64,000 bases of DNA, taken from contig NC_091093.1 of assembly GCF_024713975.1 (NCBI RefSeq), forward strand, positions 21,176,001-21,240,000, written 5' to 3'. Every line of letters begins with the position of its first letter. Within the stretch, counting starts at the first letter, position 1. This document shows positions 10,030 to 22,500 of the stretch, piece after piece. The notes beneath the pieces are model-generated. The model worked only from the letters and a program-made list of their open reading frames with translations, was not told the origin of the DNA and did not search any database. This stretch comes from Paralichthys olivaceus (Eukaryota; Chordata; Actinopteri; Pleuronectiformes; Paralichthyidae). The position numbers and the translations under genes were made by a program.

Positions 10030-13000
10030 GTCTTCAGATGGGCTGGGGGGACTTGGGGGTGTTGGGCCAGCCCTCTAAGGAGACCCCCAACCTCGATGCC
10101 ATGGCAGCTCAGGGCATGCTGCTTCCAAACTTCTACACCGCCAACCCTCTCTGTTCCCCATGTGAGTCAGCAACAAGTGTGGTAAAACACAACCTGCACC
10201 ACATGTCTCTGTTTCACGTCTCTACTCCACTTTAAGATAAATAAATCATGTAATGGCACCTGATGAATTAATGAATTGATTAAATGTGTGAATCTTGATG
10301 AAAATAATCTGACATATTGGGACATTGAGTGGGTTGATAGAGACGAGTTTGTGCAGCTTCTTGCAGATCCAAACAAAAATCTGGATGCTGTGTATTTAAA
10401 TGTGTTTTCTCAGGGATAAAGGGTTATTGGTCTTGGTAAATATAGAAAACCAAAACATGTACGTAATGTACATATGAAAACTGAGATGAATATCAGGACG
10501 ATTCTTATTTCTGTTAACTTCCACAACAAAGAATAAATGTTCAATTTGTTGAATTAGCGTTTGTTTCAGGGCAAGAGCATTTTCAACTCTTATTTGTTTG
10601 ACAGTTAAAGAGAACTCTGAACAAAACACAGAAATTCTAATCAGTGTTTTCCCAATTACCTTTTTTTCCTTTTAACCACAGCCAGAGCTTCGCTTCTCAC
10701 CGGTCGGCTGCCTGTCAGAAACGGTTTCTACACTACTAATGCTCACGCCAGAAACGGTACCGTCTCATCGTTTCTGTTCTGATTATCCAGCTGAAAATAA
10801 TTTCTTTCCAGTTTCTCATTACTTATAACGAGCAGCAAAGTAATGGAAAGTTTGTACACTAATTTTTTTTTTGCCTTTGTTTATAGCATACACACCGCAG
10901 GAGATAGTGGGAGGAATCTCTAAGGATGAGATTTTGTTACCGCGTTTGCTGAAGAAAAGGGGCTATGTCAGCAAGATAGTTGGAAAGTGGTGAGCTCCTC
11001 ATCTTTAATCCAGGATTTTAGAGGTTTCTGGAGGTTTCAATCAGCGGTGGAGGAAGTATTCAGATAATTTAGTTTAGAAGTAGCAGCTTCACATTAGGGA
11101 TTTAAACCTGTGAGTGCAGCCGAGCCTCACTGAAACATACATTTATTTTAATTCCAAAGCATTGGTAACTCTCATATATGTAATGCACTATTATCTTTTG
11201 GAGCATACACACTTTTTGCTGTGAGGCGACAGTCACAGCCACACTGTGCCCCCCACCTAATCTGTGACAATGCATCATATTTCATTAACATATTTAAAAT
11301 GTGTATAAAAGTACAAGGTTTCTATTAAGATGGATGGAATCCAACAACGGCCTAAATGTTGTAACTGCAGCAAAAGAAATCCAAATAAGTACATTGTGCT
11401 TCTGAAAATCATGTTGTCGCACAAGTGTTTTTGATTTGTTTTACTGGTCTAAATTTAATAATGTGAAAACATGAATTATGGTCCTTTAGTCACACTGACG
11501 TCACAGTGAGTGAGTGCTCTTCATTTTTCAATACAGGCATCTGGGCCACAGACCACAGTACCTTCCTCTGGAAAATGGTTTCGATGAATGGTTCGGAGCA
11601 CCAAACTGCCACTTTGGCCCCTACAACAACAGTGTCAGACCCAACATCCCCGTCTACAACAATTCTGAGATGATCGGCAGGTAGCATCCCACACATGCAG
11701 CCAGATACACGACAGCAGACACAGAAGAAAATCTATAAAAATCTTCTCTCCCGATGACTCAGTGGAGTAGTTTGGCTGTGTGTTCCTCTGGATGAGCTGA
11801 CTGTCTCCCCTCCTCTTCCTCCTCTGTACCAGCTGTGCTTGTGTATTCCATTTTCCGCCCATTTGTTTTCCCCAAAACAGCCATATGCGTATTCAGGGTC
11901 ATTGGAACTGGCAGCCGGGCGTGTTTTTCGCTTAGCCATGGGTTTAATCAGCGCTGCATACCTGGGCCCTGGACAGACATACACACAAACGTAGACACGT
12001 ATACACCCAGACACACACACGCCCTCAAGAGACGGCAGGTTGCGTTGGCTGCGTGCGAGGACACCTGGAGGAAGTGAAGCGTTACAAAAGAGAGAGGCCT
12101 GTCACTGCTTCTGTGTTCGTCGTGCCACGCTTCAGCAACACCTCATAACAGTTCCCTCTGCTCAGCTCTGCTGAGACGTCCCAAATATGTCTTTCACCAA
12201 CATCTACAAACACAATCTGCCTCAGAGAAATTAGCTTCCATTGCCTAAATGATATTGTCTACATTGGTTTTGGTCAATTTAGAGGCAATCAGATAATTAA
12301 AAAAAAACTAAGGAGAGGAGAAAGAGCACGGATTCGCCTTAGCAGGAATTCAGATGTAGATTTATTTAATGAATCATATGAACCCACTTTTCTTTCAGAT
12401 ACTATGAGGAGTTTAAGATTCACAGAAAAACTGGAGAGTCCAACCTCACACAGATCTATTTAATGGTAAGTAAAGGCTCATCTGTTTTTTACATGGATGC
12501 GTCTATCTCAAACATAGAATATATAATTCCAATTATCCATAAATAAAGATAAAACATTCTGGATATGAATGCCGCCAACCTGTGCAGTTGAAATCAGGGG
12601 ATGTAGCCTGTGATAGCCAGGTCCTGTCGATACACACACTCAACCATCGAAACCAAGAGGACCAAACTTACTGGGGAAAATAACATCAACATTTGGACAT
12701 TAGTGTGATGGGAACTATCTAAAATGACAGAAACTCTTTGAGAACATTTTATTTGAAGTGAACTTTGCCCTCTGCTGCAGCCCGCCACCAGATGGCGATT
12801 GGGACACTCAGGCTTCACTTTTGTGGAGAAGCATGTCGTCCATCTTTATACACAGATTATGATCTCAGATAATACCCGTGCTTCATTGAAGCAGAGTATA
12901 TCAGCTACACCAAATTTTCTATTAAATTTCCTTTGTAAAGTAATTTATAAAGGAGAATAATATGCAATAAATACAACCATTGTCCACAAGAATCACACAT

Positions 13001-16000
13001 TGTCTTATATGTGAACATTTAATTAATAAATTAAAATTGTAATTGTTCTTTTCACAAGCACAAGTGGATTTTTCACTTTTACTCACACTCACGCTGATAA
13101 TCTCTGCTGCTGACGTCATTCCCTTCCATTCTCTTCTGAAATGGATCAAAAGCAGCGCGCAGAGACACACTGTGCTCGAGAGGTGTAATGTGTCATCACA
13201 AGAAGACGCTGGATGGATCTGTCGAGTGCAGCCCTGTGAAGCTCATTGTAATATAAGACAAGACTTATTTTAGTCATGCAGTTATTAATGTGGCTGATTG
13301 GAAAATGTGGCAAAGGCAGAAGTTGTCAGATTATACGTATGTGGGACCCCCTCGAAAATGAGTTGGTGCAACTGAAGGGGTTTATCCCATTTAAATAAAT
13401 AGATTTCACAATATGTCTGATTGTTCAAATTAGTTTTGCCCTGTTAGAACACACTAACTGTAAGGTTTGTGTCAGCTGGACTGTTCTCAGTGAATAATTC
13501 CCATATAGACTGTCAATTGATTTTCTATTTGTTAGTTTATGAAATTCATTTTTTTCAGATAGATGAACAACCAGCTGCCACTTGCTAATCTACTACTATC
13601 TACACCTGGAACCAAGATGTGTTTCTTATATTTGGGCCACTATTATTGATACTAATGACTTAGAACAAATCATATCAGCACACCAGTACAGTTTAACAGC
13701 ACCACAAAGTGCAGCCACTGAAATTATCATAAGGTTGAATTCGATGTCCTGAAGAAACAGGCAGCTGAGTTTACCACCCACTCAAAATATGGATGGAATT
13801 AGTATTCAAGTGAGAAAGGGGTTATTTACTTTATACAGATTTACAGCAATTCTGTGACAAGTTGTTTGACACCTGTATTGACAGTGTTGTAACGCTCTCT
13901 CACACCTCCCTTCTCTACAGGAAGGTCTTGACTTCATAGTCCGTCAGGCTGAGGCTGGACGGCCCTTCTTCCTCTACTGGGCACCTGACGCCACTCACGC
14001 CCCCGTCTATGCCTCCAGACAATTCCTAGGGAAGAGCCAGCGAGGCCGGTTTGTATATCCTACCTCACTGACACACAGTGCAGCAGAGGCATGAGGTTGT
14101 ACATGAATATCTTATGGTAAATGCCCTCATCTGTGATTGGCTGTGTGCTGTAGGTATGGAGATGTGGTGATGGAGCTGGACTACAGCGTCGGTCAGATCT
14201 TGTCAAGGCTGCGGACTCTGGGCATCGACAATAACACGTTAGTCTTCTTCACTTCAGACAACGGAGCTGCTCTTATATCCGCCCCAGATGAAGGTAGGTT
14301 TACACACACAAATACATTTTTCTGGCTCTGTGCTGATGACAGCCAGTGGCTGGAGGAATTAGGTTTTCAGGTTCTCGATTGGTTTGGACTAAGTGATCAC
14401 AAGGAAGGAAACTTCTTGAAATACTGTACAAACGTTCACTTGGACTTGTGGATGAGCTGATTTCAATTTGTTGATTTCAAAAGCGCAAAGTCTCTGTGAC
14501 CTTACAAAACCCGTGTTTGGTCATTTGAACACAACATCTCACAAAGCACCTTGAGGGAATTTCTTCAAATTTGCTACAAATGTTCAGTTGGACTCAAAGA
14601 TGACATTTTCTTTTGTAAATGCATTATCTCACGAACGCCTCAAGAGAATTCTTTTAGATTTGGCACAAATGTTGATTTAGACTCAGAGATGAACTGATTT
14701 GATTTGGGTGGTCAAAGGTCAAGCTCCCGGTGGGCTCACAAAACATGTTTTTCTTGAAAATGATATTTCAAGTCTGCCTTCTTTCACAGTTTGACCAGTT
14801 GTCCCTAAGACTTCCGACTTTCTGACCTTACATGAGTCTGTGGAAAAACCTGCAGGGGTTGTGAATCCAAGTAAAATATTTGTCTAAATCCGCCCTGAAT
14901 GTGTGTGTGTTCTTTTACACTGATGCTGCTGCTGAATCCTCAGGTGGCAGCAACGGGCCGTTCCTCTGTGGGAAGCAGACCACTTTTGAGGGGGGCATGA
15001 GGGAGCCTGCCATTGCCTGGTGGCCTGGTTACATTAAAGCAGGCACGGTAAGAATACCTCAAGCTTTTTGCAAGACATTCACAAACCCCCACCATCTCCT
15101 CTTGAGGCTGGACCTGTTAGACCCTGGATGCAGAGCCAGTTGTTTTTATTCTCAGTCTTGTTGCTCCGTCAGGTTCTTCTATCAACAGGTACCAGGAGCT
15201 GAAATATTCTCTGTAGGGCTGTGGGTGACGTACAGCACTGTGAATTAGGCTGAGAATAATGGAATAATTATTCTACTAATCCCCTCTTTTGAATGATTGT
15301 TGCTTTTTATGTCATTTGTGTATCATTTACCTCTTTGCGTGTGCACATTCTGACCCTTCAACTGGTGCAGTATGTAGTTCATTTCTATCTCCAGACGATG
15401 CACTTTGTGATTTCGGCCTCAAACCGTGTGGGCACTTTTCTTTCCCCCAACGTTTCCTTAAATATTTTTGGGCCCGAATTAATGCCCCAACTCTCTCTCT
15501 CACTCTCTTCTTATTCCCTCCCCCTCCCCAATTTAACCCCCCACCCACACCGTGATCCCCTAAGCCTGTGCGTTCTGCAAATGACTTTTAATTGTATTAG
15601 GGGCAGCTGTGACACGGGGCTGTGACGCAGAGGGATTTGGTGGAGGAGCGAGCGGAGGCTGCAGTCTGCAGTAAGCCTTGCCCCTGGCTCATCTCACAGG
15701 GGTGTGCTGGGGCCTGATAGCGCAGCAGAATAGCGCGGGAGAGGGGGATTGGGAGCGTCTTAAGCGGCTAATCTGTTTGTGTGTTTGCTTAGGTTGGATT
15801 GAGCTGTAATGAGGACTTCAGTATCTGAATATGCCAGGCGCTCAGGATAAAGGAACAGGAGGAGTGGAGGGGTGGGGGTTTGGTGCAGGGAAGGAAGCAA
15901 GGAAGAAGTAAAAGAGGCGACTGGTGTAGAAAAGGGAAAAGGAAGATGAGTGCTAAAGATGCTGGCAGTGCCACGCAGCCAGGGACATTGTCGTGTTTGC

Positions 16001-18828
16001 AGGGCTTTGCTGCACCTGTGCCACAATATAACCAGCCAGTGTGTCTATTTATGCATGTGCTGAACGTCCTACATGTAGGCATAGTTTTAAATGTGGTGTG
16101 GGATTACTTGTATAACTTTCTAGAATCGACATTTGGAAATAAAACAGATGCAGGACGGCACAAAAGCCCAATGTTAAGAGTTTGGATTTGCAGTTGTGGC
16201 TTGGCTGTGAGGACAAGGGTCGACATAGATCCTCCCTGAAGCTCTCTTGGGTTGTGATGACAAAGCGGCTTTTTTCGAGCTACTGTACTCTGCAGCTCTG
16301 GATCCACCACTCTTGTGCTGCATGGGAGGGACGACAGACCAGACGCAGGGTTGCCCCCCTCCAGCCTCTTATTTTGAAATCTCTGTTGATCAGTGCATTG
16401 AAAAGTCCATAAGCCCTGGGAGCAAAATAATGGAGACAACAAACAGCCATGCAAGCCTTTGTTTAGCAGGTTTATTGTAGCAGCTGAGCACAGACCAATC
16501 TTTATAGTATTAAGATGAGGAGGAGAGTTTTTTTGGGGGGGTGCTGCTTCGGTGATGGAAAAAACACTTTACATCTTAAAAAGGGAAATGCCCTTTTTCT
16601 GTGGATGCCTCTGTGTGTCATTTACCTGACTTGTGTGAGTGTGTAGGAAACTGGTTCATCATCCACTCATATTCAGGAGGATGGAGATCTGTGTGCTGGA
16701 ATGAAGGAGCGTGGGTGGTCTGAGCACAGGTGCACATTCAGCATTCTTCCAGTGCCCGAGGGGTGCGAGGAGCCGGGATGATGAGCGGGTGGTGGCTGTA
16801 TACAGGAACAAAGACGCGGAGGTGGGTGGGGTGTCGGCCCCGCAATGCTGTCGAGTGTCACAATCCCTTTTGTTGTGTTTTATCTGGCTACAGACAGGGA
16901 GAGACAGGGATAGAAGCACTGCCTCCTCAGATAACCAGCATCACCACTCACTGCACGGGAAGGAAAGAGAGAAAGAGAGGGAGAAGGACCCTGACTTTAA
17001 TAGAGAGTGATGAGTCAGACAAAAAAGGAGAAGAACAAAGGGTGAAGAAACAATGAAGTTCAGTGTGGACTGCAAAAACAGTGCAGAGCTAATAAAGGAG
17101 CGATAGAGCTTGAAAGGTTTGGTTTTTGGTGTTGCAAGTTGTTAACAAGTAAATGTCAGTTTTGCTTCTTGTGTCCTTTTGTCCTGTCTTCTTTAATGGT
17201 TCATGTGTGTCTGTCTGAGGCAGACTTAAAAAAAAAATGAAGTGAGGGACTAAATCTGTTCCTGTTGGTGTATGTGTGTGAGGGAGAGTGTCTGGATGTG
17301 CAGATAGATCATGGAATGCGTTGCGGAGCCTTTTCTGTGGCTAGTTCTGTGGATACAGAAGAAAAGGGAATTCATTTCAGTGCTTAGGAGCTTGTGTGTG
17401 TGTGTGAGTGTGTGCGCCTGTGTCTGCATGTGTGCTGGCTGCCGATAGGAGCACAGCGGCACACGGCGGTGCAGCTGCAGAGGCCTGATAGCGCTATCTG
17501 ATTGTGAGCGTGCCGTCGCCCTCTAAGGCTCGCTCAGGAGAGAATGGAATGGAAGATCAAGGATGACAGCGAAAAAATGGCATTTTATCTGAAAATAGTT
17601 CAAAGTTTATAAATAAAATAAAGCTTTTCACTGGGACTGGGAGAAGGAGATAAAACACCAGCTTGCTGCAGCCGCCTGCTCGCCCGGGCCCTGTCCTCTC
17701 CTTACTTCCTCTCCTTCTTTTCCTTTCCTCCCCCCACCAAAAAAAATCCTCATTCAGACAGAGAGGCATTTTTGGAGGTTGTATAATAAACCTGCAAGCA
17801 GAGATTAGAGAGGAGACTGGTGAAATGCATCTCTATCCTGCATGTGTGCACACAACCACACAGGCAAACATCCTATCGTGACCATGCGTTATTACCTTTC
17901 TTGTTCATGAAGAAAAAAATTCAGCGAGAAAGAGGAAGCTTGTCGTCCTCCAGCGTACAACAGTTAATTCTTGATTTGTCCAACAAAAAGCAAAATCATC
18001 ATGAACAAGAGATGGAGACATATTTTTGACGTTAAATAGGAACTGTACCTTTGCCATTAACTTGCATGTGACGACCAATTTGACTTTTATTCACTGTCTC
18101 CAATTCTAACTTGCTAATTGTGTGAATTGTACTCTATGTGCGTCTCATACTTCAGGCAGTGCTTGTATTTTCTTTGTCTTTGTGCAGGTGAACTTCCAGT
18201 TGGCCAGTGTGATGGACCTGTTCATCACCAGTCTGAGTCTGGCCGGCATTAGCCCTCCTGATGACAGAACCCTGGACGGACTGGACCTGACACCGGTCCT
18301 GCTCAGCCGCTCCCACACACTTGATAACAGGTGCGTACATGCAATGACTGTTCCAGGATTTTGGATTTGTAGTGTTTTTGGCCTATAGTTAGGGACCAAT
18401 ATCCCCTTCATTTCAAAAAACACTTGATATGTTATGTCCGTATGTAGAGGTAAACAAGGCACAGCTCTTAACTGAAGCTGTTTTCAGACATAAGCTGAAT
18501 TCCAGAAAAATTTGATGAACTGATTAACCTCTAGGTCAGGTGGTAAATTTTGGTTCTGAGTGAAGCATCAAAAATAATTTTGTACATACATTTGCTCCTG
18601 TGGTCACTTTGGAAGAAACATATCTCAGCATCTCCCTCCTCTCATCCTCAACAGGCCAATCTTCTATTACCGTGGTGACGAGCTGATGGCTGTGAGGCTT
18701 GGACAGTATAAAGCGCACTACTGGACCTGGACCAACTCATGGCAGGAATATAAAAAAGTAAGGGTCATTTTTAGCACAGCAACTCTGTCCCGTCTGCGTT
18801 TCCTCAGTTCTCTATTTGTGTTGCCACA

Positions 18829-18890
<62 letters not shown>

Positions 18891-19494
18891 CCCCCCATCC
18901 CCTCTAATCTTACTCAAACACACAAACACTCTCAGTGTTTGTGTTATCTTGAAAATGGCTCATCAGTTGACTGCTGTGTACATCAGAGCGTAATGAATAT
19001 TAATGAAGAGCCCCCACATCAGCAAACTTACATCATTCATCAAGCCAGTTGACTTGTTTGTTCTAACTCCAGTGTCTTCCTCTCCATTTACATACCATCG
19101 TTCCACGCTGTAGAATTTTTCTTTTGGCACCATGGAGCTTAAAATGAAGAAAGGTAGAAGCCACAAGTATCTCGCAGCCACAATCATATCAACTCAATGC
19201 TGATTAAACGCATTAGGATGAATGTGAAATATGACACTTGAGCTTTAGTATTGTTCATCCTTCTCTCCTCTGTTAAAAAAAAAAAAAACATGTCCCCCTG
19301 TCCTCCCTCCATGGCTCCGCTTTTTCCTGTGATCCAGTTTGTTTTATGCCCCATCGGCCGCTTAAATTGCTCTCTCCTTCAGGGCCGCTGAATCAATAGC
19401 AGCCTCCTTTATCAACTCATGTGAACTGAAGTGGAACTTCACAAATAATGGCATCTGATTGCCTGTGAGTTGCCCATCGATTTGGTGAGTGTAC

Positions 19495-19530
<36 letters not shown>

Positions 19531-22500
19531 CAGATAACATGAACATGTGTGTTTGGTCCGCTGCACAGATTTTGCATGTCTGAGAGTGTATGAGTGTGTG
19601 TGTGTGTGTGCTTTAAGACCAGCATTAAATCTATAGTGTGCTTCAGTGTGCATCATCATCGTGTAGTCTTTAACAGTTTCTCTTTTAAAACTTTCCATAA
19701 ACATGAAACATGCAAACCCCTATACCCTCACTGTCAGACACTGAATCAAATGTTTTGTAAATCAGCTCTAGAAGAAAAACTTGTTCCAATGTCCATGTTG
19801 AGCTTCTTTACTACAGGCACACAATCATTTCTACTTTCACATCCACTTACAAAATAGCTTGACCCTTGCGGCTGTGGCTCATGAGATAGAGCGGGTCGTC
19901 CACTAACCAGAAGGTCAGCGGTTTAATCCCAGTCTCCCTTATTCTGCATGCTGAAGTTAACTAACTATCCAAATGTCTCCAGTGTGTGTGTGATTGATGA
20001 TGGAGGAAGTGCTGCACATAGATGCACTGTGTGAATGTGTGTGAGTGAATGGCAACTTGTACTGTAAAACACTTTGAGGGGCCTAGTGTCTATAAATACA
20101 GATCATTTACAACTCCCTCATGTATTCTAATATAACCCATCTTGCAACAGAAATTCAGAATGGTTTCCCTCTTGCTCCTCAGTTTTGGTAATATTTTAAA
20201 AACATAATATGACCCAAGGTGAAAAATAAACAAGGGAAGATGTGACAAATGAAAGAACAGGTTAATAGGTGGGAGACTTACTGCTCTGTTCTGGCCGAGC
20301 TCGCGAAGCTCAGCCATGAGGAAAATGAGAAATGTCACAGGCGTAAATGGCTCTTATCAAACTCTCTTCAGGCGGCGTAGTGATGTTAATATTGCCAAAT
20401 ATAGTTTGTCAAGACTGTGGCTCCTTTGTAACCGGATTGCTGAGAAACGTATGTTACAGTGGGAGCTCTGTGACGGCTTTTAATATTTGTTGACAACTTC
20501 ACATGATGATAAATGAAAAGTGAAACAGGACGTGTTTCCCTGACGTCTAATAAAATAGATGGTGCCATATGTATTGTACTGCTCTCCTGAGCTACAGAGA
20601 AACTCATGACATTAACTCATCCACTGACTTTATGGTAGAAGGGAGACAGGCTAACTGCTTGATAGCACGATGTGTGATGTACATTTGAGATCTCATACGA
20701 CCAATCAACATTTAATAACTTCAACAAATGGCTCACAGTGGTGGAAGAAGTAGTCAAATCCTTAACTTCAAACACTAAAGTAACAGTGGAAGTACGCTCT
20801 TCATAAAAAGACCTCTATGACTGACTACATTCACATATTAAATATATTTCTTACACTTACACTATTATAACCTATTAAGAAATGCTGCATATTTTAAGAA
20901 CTTACCATGTCAAGGAAGATCCAAGCCTGAAAATTAACTACTTACTGCAACAGTTACATATATATAGTATAGTAAAAAGTCCCCTTAAATTCAATCAAGC
21001 TGTCACAAAACACTGTCACAAAACACACGTCCTTTTGTGGTTTCGTGGAAATCTTTCAGTAGTTTTTGTATAATCAACAAACAGACGAGTGAAAATATAA
21101 CCACCCTGGCTGAGGTGATAATACTGAAAATGGAAATACTCAAGCACAAGTCACTTAAAATTGTACCCGTAATAAATTAGATTGAATGTTGTAATTTCCC
21201 ACCGGTGGCACATTCATGAAATAGAGAATGTTTTCAAGCTGTGTTTAAAACTTCTTCCACAGTATCCATGAATTGATCGCTCATCCTGCAAATCAAATTT
21301 CTTTTCCAGAATAGACAATATTGTCTTTCCCAAGAATCCACGCTGCTACCCCTGGATGCTCCCGCACCTTATCTTGTAATAGCGACGGCTCTGCTCCAGT
21401 CTGAAAGCAGCCTTGTTGTATCTATAGCATTAATGTCAGAGCAGATATGGAGTTCTCGCTCTTATGTCTTGGCTACAAGAGACGGAGTCAGAGAGATACA
21501 GTGCTCACAGCAGGCCTCTCTCGCTGCTCCTCTGAGATTGTGTGGTGTTTTTTTCATTCTTTTCTGCATTTCTAAGCTGTTGGCTTCAAAAGACAGGACA
21601 CGTCTGGATCAGAGGAGGCTCTGCAGGGTGGGGGGTATCTATCCCTCTCACTCCCCCTCTCCTTCTCCTCTATATGTATTTTGAGGTGCTCTGTCGAGTG
21701 ATCTCAGAGGGGGGGCTGCAGCACCGCCTTACAGATGAATGCTTTCTCAATATTTGTCGTGCTCATCAAAAATCGTTTGTGCATGTGTCTGAGTGTATGT
21801 GTATTTGTGTGTGTGTTGATGGAGGGGGCCGATCTCTGGGGGTTCTGGAGGAGTGAGTGGGACTCAATCAGACTAAGATCACTGCAAGGCTCATGAGAAT
21901 GGAGTCCGGGAACATGAGTGGAGACGTGGAGAGATTTGGAGAGATTTGGAGAGGGGAGGCAGGAAAAGAGAACTTGAACCTGTGTGATGTATGGACAGTA
22001 GCTGCACAACACACTCGCAGACAGTGTGCACATAGACAGCAATACAAAGATTTAATATTCAGCTTAGAGTCAAAGATCGCTGCAAAACTAAATCTAAACA
22101 TCCAGATCTCTTCGGCTGAGTTCAGTATGACACATTTGTCTCAGTGTGTCAGTCCTCTGATACTCGTGGCCTTCAATAGATAAGTGGTTCAGCTAATTAA
22201 CACACAGAGGAAAGTTTTAGTTGACGTTTGTTTGAATTAAAAGAATCAAACAAAGAAAAAAAACAGGAAGAATTGCAAGGAACAAAAAATATCGAATTAA
22301 CTAGAAGGGCATTGGAAGAGTGCATACCTCCGCCAAGGTTAATGCCTCATCACGCCTACTGAAAACAAGAGAAGAACTCTTAAGAAATGAATCCACATCT
22401 GCTCCAGAATTAAATGGGTTTTTTCTTGGGTCTTGCTCCACCCCTCCACAAAGTTCATAGAAATCCATTCAGTAACTTTTGAGTAATCCTGCTAACAACC

